The notes beneath the pieces were generated by a model, which saw only the letters and a list, made by a program, of their open reading frames with translations, had not been told where the DNA came from and did no database searches. This document shows positions 58,401 to 64,000 of a stretch of DNA of 64,000 bases, piece after piece. A program made the position numbers and the translations under genes. The stretch lies in the NCBI GenBank assembly GCA_029834535.1, contig JAQMWT010000322.1, positions 124,001-188,000 on the forward strand, in the 5' to 3' direction. Within the stretch, counting starts at the first letter, position 1, and each line of letters begins with the position of its first letter. The DNA comes from Chrysophaeum taylorii. Taxonomy: Eukaryota; Sar; Pelagophyceae; Pelagomonadales; Pelagomonadaceae.

Positions 58401-59735
58401 TCACCAGACGCTGACGGAGCGGCCGTCGATGCTGCAGGGACAGCCGTTGGTATGTATGGTCGCCGGGGGATGGGCGAGGCCCGAGGCGGCGAGAGCCCAG
58501 CCGTAGAAGGACTTTCCCGGGCCCCCGACGCCGTGCGAGCCGTCGCGCTGGCCGCCCTTGACACATCTGTCGCTGAGGCGCCCGACGGATACCAGCCAGC
58601 GCGAGCGGGCGAGGAGGTGCCAGTCGAGAATGGTGAGCTGGTGCGAGTCGAGGCCACCTTGAACAAGGGCCTCGACGCGCTGCGCCTTGCTGAGGTGGGC
58701 CGGGCTGACGTCCATGCAGGCGATAGGATTGTGGTGAGTAAGGCGGTCCCTCGCGACGCGGCAGAGGCCCTCGGAGTCTGTCGCGAGGAAAATCGAGCGG
58801 GGCCACATGTCGCGGCGGTGCATCGCGTCGGCGGAAAGGGCGTTCCTCGCCGCGCAGACCCAGAACGAGTTTTTGGTTGCGTTCATCTCGTCGACGAATT
58901 TTTCGTAGACGAGTCTCGACGCTATCGAACCGTCGCGCTCCAGCTTTGGGGGAAGCGCCCTGATGTGGATAGCGCCCGCAAAGCGCGTCGAGGCGTCGCT
59001 CCTCGTGGGTGGCGGGTCGAAGAAGACGCGGCGGTGCTGCGCGCCCTCGACGGCGGCCGTCGAGTGCTTGAGGACGACCTCGAGGTCTTCGACTCTACCG
59101 CGCCAACGATCCGACGCCGTCACGATCGCGGCGCGGGAAAACGAGTCGCGCAGGAGCGTCCCGGGAAGCAGGAGTTGCATCGCGCGCACCATGACGCACG
59201 ACTCGCGGTCGAGGCCGTTGTGCTGGTTGATTAAAGGGCAGCGAAGACTCTTCTCGACGCACGATACGTACTTGGCCTTGAGTCCGCGGTCGACCTTCTC
59301 GACCGGAACCCCCCTCATCACTGCCGACCCCAAATTCCTGTAGCTGAACCAAGCCGCGGGCGACGCGTGCACCTCGTCATCGGACCCGAGGTTTTCCCAC
59401 GTGACGCCCCGAGCCTTGCGGCGAAACTGCTTCGGCTCCCGATCGATGCCGCACGAGTACGCGCCCTCGGCGCCGCACAGCAACTCGGGGACGACCCCGC
59501 CACCCACCAGAAGCTGCCGCCCCGACGCGAGCGCGTACAAAAATAAGTGCATCCATACGTTGAGCGCGTTCCCGAGGGCCGAGGTCGAGTGCCACGACGC
59601 GAACTTATCGAGTCGCGGCGGAGGCGTCGCGCCCTCGGTGCAATTCGCGAACTCGATCTGCGCATCGAGCCAAGACCACGTGTTGTTCCGCCGCACGGCA
59701 TAACTCGCGTTGCGCGAGCGCCGGTAGTGATGCAT
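58401..59735 (-). CDS. Fucosyltransferase-like glycosyltransferase (tentative)
   Basis: The 444-residue frame contains GNALNVWMHLFLYALASGRQ followed by LLV (near 55-77), reminiscent of the G-L-G-N-R...FLYALLTGRVLLV start of the xyloglucan and alpha-1,6 fucosyltransferase fold. It ends with RSIFLATDSEGLCRVARDRL (near 312-331) and LTILDWHLLARSRWLVSVGR (near 371-390), the D-x-W/H-x-L-x-x-x motif common to the nucleotide-sugar half of these GT-B enzymes. Several Cys and N-glycosylation sites (NAS, NNTW) suggest a lumenal location. No N-terminal anchor is seen, so an upstream exon may be missing. The gene is convergent with the POT gene (258 bp). Confidence 0.5.
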   Translation of the reverse strand: MHHYRRSRNASYAVRRNNTWSWLDAQIEFANCTEGATPPPRLDKFASWHSTSALGNALNVWMHLFLYALASGRQLLVGGGVVPELLCGAEGAYSCGIDREPKQFRRKARGVTWENLGSDDEVHASPAAWFSYRNLGSAVMRGVPVEKVDRGLKAKYVSCVEKSLRCPLINQHNGLDRESCVMVRAMQLLLPGTLLRDSFSRAAIVTASDRWRGRVEDLEVVLKHSTAAVEGAQHRRVFFDPPPTRSDASTRFAGAIHIRALPPKLERDGSIASRLVYEKFVDEMNATKNSFWVCAARNALSADAMHRRDMWPRSIFLATDSEGLCRVARDRLTHHNPIACMDVSPAHLSKAQRVEALVQGGLDSHQLTILDWHLLARSRWLVSVGRLSDRCVKGGQRDGSHGVGGPGKSFYGWALAASGLAHPPATIHTNGCPCSIDGRSVSVW

Positions 59736-60510
59736 CGCGCATGCGACCCTGTCGGAGGACAGACCCTATATTTGATGATGCTGATGATGACCGTTAATTA
59801 TAGGGGCAGAAGAAGACCCTCATCAATCAATCAATCAATCAATGCCGGCACGAGGTGGGGGGGTTGGTTGGTACTCTCTAATAAGTGGAATTATTCCGAG
59901 CGCGCGAGCGTGGCGTAGATGTGACGCGACGGTGCGCCACGCGCTACGCTACGCTCGTTTGTTCGTTCGTTCGTTCGTTCGTTCGTTCGTTTGGGGAGCT
60001 CCTAGGAAGACTGCCGGCTCTCTCGTCCACGAGCTCGGGCAGGAGGTCGGTCACACAGCAAACAGAATTTTTTGTTGTCGTTGTTGTCGTCGTCGGCGAT
60101 CTTTCTTTCTTCGACGCAGCGTGATCAGCACGCGGAAGAGCAGAACTCGGTGGCAAAAAAAGTAGCACGGCCTCCCTACGAAAAAGAGACAGAGAGAGAG
60201 TGATTCGGAACGGCGTCCGGCAGAGAAGACTGTTTTCTTCGAGGGGTGGGTGGCTGCCGTCCTGGCATCGTGTGGGGGAAGAGAGCGCCACAACCGCTCG
60301 AGGTAAAGAAGGTAAGGGGTCGAGCGGAGCGTCGCGCGCCACCAACGCTCGAGGTAAGAAGGGGGCGAAGCGCGGGGCGCGCACCCTGAAGGAAGGGAGG
60401 GAGGGAGAAAGAAAAAAAGAAAGAAAATGGCGTGGCAGTGTGTGTTGGTACGTCCTCTTCAGCTCAGAGAGAACGCGAGCGATAGTTCCTTCGCAGGGAG
60501 TCCACCGTCT
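59736..60510. other. Spacer with CAAT and GTTC microsatellites
   Basis: An ATCA run (59821-59842) and a (GTTC)n run (59958-59991) are present, plus GTTGTC repeats (60073-60095) and GGAGG/GAAAG runs near 60393-60425. The plus-strand frame through 60427-60510 continues into the antisense of the next gene and is not considered real. Confidence 0.55.
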
Positions 60511-61771
60511 CTAAAGACGAGAGGCCTGCTTTTTTCGGCGGCTTCGCTTGTTTGGCGCAGGGATCCAGTCGCCGTCGTCGACGACGGCGTCGAGGTCGTC
60601 AGTGGCGAACTTTCGCGCGAGCTCGCGAGCCAGCGCGTCGTTCTCTGCCTCTGTCGCCGCCGCGGCCGCTGCCCGCGCGGCGAGGTCGTCCTCGTCGAGC
60701 ATGTCCTCCTCGTCGAGCTCGTGCTCGTGCTTGGTCTCGACGGCACCGCCGTCCTCGAAAAAGTATCCGTCGGCCTCATCGGCGCGCGCATCGACCTCCT
60801 CGGTAGCCGGCTCGTCGTCGCCTTTGACCTCTTCCGTCCCCGTCTCGACCTCTTCCGTCGCGTCTTTGGGGGCCGCGATCGAGCTGACCTCCGTTTCCTC
60901 GGGCGGGGCCTCCTCCTGCTCCTCGGCCTCCTCCTCCTCAACCTGCTCCTCGGCCTGCTCCTCCTCGGGCGCGGGAGCCTCTGCTTTTACGACAGGCGCG
61001 TCGTCGTTGTTGGGAGCCGTCGCGTCGGAGGAGGCTTCGACAACCTCTGGTTCTGGCATCGCCTCCGCGCTCTCCTCCGGAGGCGGCGAGGGAGCAGCCG
61101 CGGGCGGCTGGTGCGCCTTGCGTTTTTCTCTTCGTCGTTGCCTGACCGTCGTCTGCCATTCGCCCTCGTCGAGCAAGGCCGGGGGCGAGGGCGAGCGCTG
61201 CTCGTGCTCTGGGGAATCGGCGACGACCGCGCCCCTCGGCGGCGAGGTCGAGGCTTTGGGGGCTGCGGCCCAGGGGGCGCGCGGCGCGACGAGCGACGAG
61301 AGAAGCTCGAGACTCTCGCCGTCGTCGGAGCCGTCGTCCGAGTCGTCTCTTCGTCGTTGACCGGCCGCGCCATCGTCGTCGCTCGTCACCATGCTGACCG
61401 GCGAGACGCGGTCGTCCTCGGGCGGCTTGGCCTGGCCGTTGTGCTTGTGCTTTCGGTTGCGCTTCTCGTCCCGGACCCGAGCGGTCGTGTCGAGCTCGCG
61501 CAGCAGCTCGGCCGTCGCCGCCTCGGCCGCCTCGACGGCAATCGGATCCTCGTCGTCCTGGCGCTGCTTGCCGGCGGCGTCGCGCTTGCGGTGCACGAGG
61601 GTGCGCTTGGCCGCGGCCGCCGCGGCCGTCTTGGCGGCGGCCGTCGTCTCACGCTGCCGCCGGAGGCGCCACGCCGACCGCAGCGAGGCCCGCCGCGGCG
61701 CCGTCGTCCCGGAACCCGCCGCTGCCGCCGCGAGGGCGACTTCGAACCGGTCGGGAGAAGCTTCGTTGTTG

Positions 61772-61803
<32 letters not shown>

Positions 61804-61827
61804 GGTGGTGTTGGTGTTGGTGTTGGT

Positions 61828-61867
<40 letters not shown>

Positions 61868-64000
61868 TCCTCGTCGTCGAGCGCACCCTCCTCCTCCTCG
61901 AGAACCTCCTCCTCGGCGGCGGCAGCAGCAGCAGCAGCAGCTTTCTTATGGCGCTGAAAGATCTGCGCGAGCGACTCGCCGGCCGATCGGTCGTCTTTGA
62001 AGCCACCAAAGAGCCCCGTCGCGTCGGGGGCCTCCCGCTGCTCGCGCTGCTGCATCTTCGCGCGCTGCCGCCGGCGGCGCCGCTTGGCCGTGTTGGTGTT
62101 GCTGTTGTTGGGCGGCGGCACCGCGGCCACGGCGCCGTTGTTGGCGTTGTTGTTCTTGAGGGCGCGCTTGTGCGATACCACGTCGTCCGAAGCACCACCG
62201 TGCTTCTTGGGCTCAGGGGCGGGCGAGACGAGGGCGAGCCTCGCGGCAAAGTCGGCGAGGTCGTGCGCGCCGGGAACTTTGTTGGCCCAGGCGCGGGACC
62301 TCGCGTAGTCGACGGGGAGGCCCGGGATGGGCTCGGCGCCGTCGGCGCCGCCGAGGTAGGCGCGGGCGAGGGCGACCGCGGCCGAGGCGACGCCCTGCTT
62401 TGCCGCGCGCTCGGCCCAGTGAGCGCCGCGGCGGCCCGCGTCCGGGTCGTGCTTGGCGACCGCCTTGGCAAGCAGGAGCTGGGCGAGGCGCCACGAGGCC
62501 GCGGGCGAGTCGGTCGAGCGCGCGCCCATCTCGAGCCACTTGGCCGCCTGGTCGAGGTCCTTGGTGCCTATGGCGCCGCGCGACCAGGCGGCGGTGGTCC
62601 CCTTGGCGACCTGCTGGGTCGGGAAGGGGGGCGCGCCCACGAGCGCGCGGCCGTCCTGGTAGAAGGCCCCGAGCTGGCACGCGGCGAGGCCGTGGCCGCG
62701 CTCCGCCGCCGTCTGGAGCCAGTGGATCGCGTCGGCCGCGTCGGCTTCCATCGCCTTGGGGTCCGAGCCTGCCGAGTTTCGGGATAGGAGGCACTGTGCT
62801 AGCCAGTACTGCGCGCGCGCGTGGCCGCGGCGCGCGGCTTCGGCGAGGGCCTCGGCGTCGAACGCGACCGCTCTCGAGTCCTCGTCGCGCCCCGGCAGCT
62901 CGCGGGCGCCCTGCTGCTCGGCGGGGTCGTCCGCGTCGAGCTGGGTCACGAGCTTCCTGACCGCCTCGTCCAGCGCCGTCTCGCTCCGGGGCGACGACGA
63001 CAGCTTCCCGGAAACCACCTGCTGCCGCCGCACCTCGGGCTCGAGAATACCTTTCGCGCCCGCGCGGCTCGACGTGTTGAACAGCACCTCGTCGATCAAC
63101 GAGAACTGTCGACTCAGGACGGCCGCCGCGGCCGCCTCGTCCTTCCCCGGAAACTCCTGGACCACCGGGGGCGGCGGGGGCTCCTCCTCGGTCGTCGTCG
63201 TCGTTTTCGTCTTCCGGACCCGCGCCTCGTCGGAGGGAGATTTGCGTCCCGGCGACGACGACGACGGCGACGACGAGTCCTTCTTAGCGGCGGCGGCGTC
63301 GTCTGAGGGATCGGTCGTCGTGTCGGGGACGTCGTCGAGCTCGTCGAGGTCGTCCACCGAGGGCAGCGGCGGGTCCTGCTTCTCGTCGGCGCGCGGGGAC
63401 CCGAGCACCGGGAGCGTCGAGCTCCGCACCGGCCGCCACGGCAGCGCCGACCGCGTCGGGGACAGCGCCGGCGGCGTTCCGCCCTTGGTCGAAGTGCCGA
63501 CCTCCAAGGCGGCGCCTCGAACGTCGCCGGCGAGCTCCTCGATGCCGCCCTCGCGCTCGATGACCTCGAGGATCTGGACCGCATCGGGATCGCCGGCCTT
63601 GGCGGCGCGCGCGACGAGGCGCCGCCCCCTCGTAGAATCGCGCGGCACGCCCTGCCCGACGAGGCACGCAGAGCCCAGGTTGACCATGCTCTGGACGTGG
63701 CCCTGGCCGGCCGCCGCCTGGAAGAGGGCCGCCGCGCGCGTCGGATCGGCGGGAACGCCCTCGGCGCCCGCGTGCAAGACTCTTCCGAGCTCGTTCTGCG
63801 CGTCGGCTAAACCCGCCTCGGCCGCCTTGCTCAACCATTCTACGCCCGTCGTCGCGCTTCGATCGACGCCTCGACCCCCCAGATACATAAGCCCCAGCGA
63901 GTACATCGCCGTCGGTCGACCGGCATCGGCCGCCTTGGTCATCCACTCCGCCGCGCGCTGCGGCTCGCTCCCGTTCTGGTAAAACCCCGCCAGCTCCTCC
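60511..64000 (-). CDS. Sel1-repeat protein with long acidic tail, 5' part cut by window edge
   Basis: The minus-strand frame is open from the right edge to the stop at 60511, giving about 1162 residues; the N-terminus is outside. The first 130 residues are Sel1 (TPR-like) repeats: GFYQNGSEPQRAAEWMTKAA, AMYSLGLMYLGGRGVDRS and SMVNLGSACLVGQGVPRDST. A second set (about 390-570) follows a disordered linker: QYWLAQCLLSRNSAGS, AAERGHGLAACQLGAFYQDG and SAAVALARAYLGGADGAEPI. The C-terminal half is low complexity (poly-Asn, Glu/Asp, Lys/Arg). Sel1 proteins are adaptors, including the Hrd1 partner SEL1L and chitin-synthase activators. A scaffold role is likely, but the partner is unknown. GTT and TCCTCG runs (61768-61868) encode Asn/Thr and Asp/Glu stretches. 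Confidence 0.85.

Noticed and set aside
60427-62787. Long open frame of 786 codons on the plus strand
   Set aside because: It is antisense to the Sel1 gene and exists because of the GC-rich repetitive codons. The translation is Val/Leu/Arg low complexity with no domain.

Overview
This is nuclear DNA from a compact eukaryotic genome, most likely a photosynthetic stramenopile with a secondary red plastid. Three observations support this. (1) Several genes carry short GT-AG introns of 42-97 bases, mostly with GTGCGT-, GTACGT- or GTGAG-type donors. (2) Two proteins, a LepA/EF4 GTPase and a SAP-domain protein, start with a signal peptide followed at once by Gly-Phe, the pattern of the bipartite plastid presequence of heterokonts. 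(3) Cilium genes (CFAP58, an EML-type HELP-WD40 protein) sit beside plastid and ER genes. The high GC content and very tight gene spacing suggest a pelagophyte-like alga; that placement is inference.

Layout. 1-4117: three leftward genes (RCC1-repeat protein cut by the window edge, plastid LepA, and an unknown protein with weak uracil-DNA-glycosylase resemblance). 4118-19968: an accessory zone. It holds a decayed LINE 3' end (4190-5456), 3.8 kb without a recognisable gene, an acidic three-exon gene (10018-10895), a 255-bp MITE with a nested partial copy, a second short dispersed repeat, a spliced cyclophilin gene, an intact tyrosine-recombinase gene of Crypton-like type (13078-15600), GC-rich and minisatellite repeats, a Helitron helicase relic, and a SHOCT-like plus jacalin-like gene pair. 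19969-32877: ciliary and repair genes. A 2275-residue EF-hand/HELP/WD40 protein and CFAP58 are divergent across a 295-bp promoter, followed by FAN1 nuclease. 32878-36598: another decayed zone with a LINE reverse-transcriptase relic. 36599-45174: TMEM144-like transporter, sulfotransferase, kelch protein, a small unknown gene, VKOR and a plastid SAP protein. 45175-64000: a second perfect MITE copy, an NDR-type kinase, a pentapeptide-repeat protein, a flavin-reductase-like/prolyl-hydroxylase fusion, an endonuclease/exonuclease/phosphatase protein, a membrane protein, a PLAC8/degenerate-GTPase fusion, uroporphyrinogen-III synthase, SEC12/PREB, a POT transporter, a glycosyltransferase-like protein and a Sel1-repeat protein cut by the right edge.

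Functional links. EML and CFAP58 are both axonemal or microtubule factors. LepA, HemD, the SAP protein and the pentapeptide protein point to plastid biogenesis. VKOR, prolyl hydroxylase, SEC12, sulfotransferase and the glycosyltransferase-like gene serve the secretory pathway. The genes are not operons, but many neighbours are 16-110 bp apart, head-to-head or in tandem, so promoters and 5' or 3' UTRs must be shared or overlapping. The most unusual items are the intact tyrosine recombinase, the two enzyme/domain fusions, and the 255-bp MITE present as two identical copies in opposite orientation.
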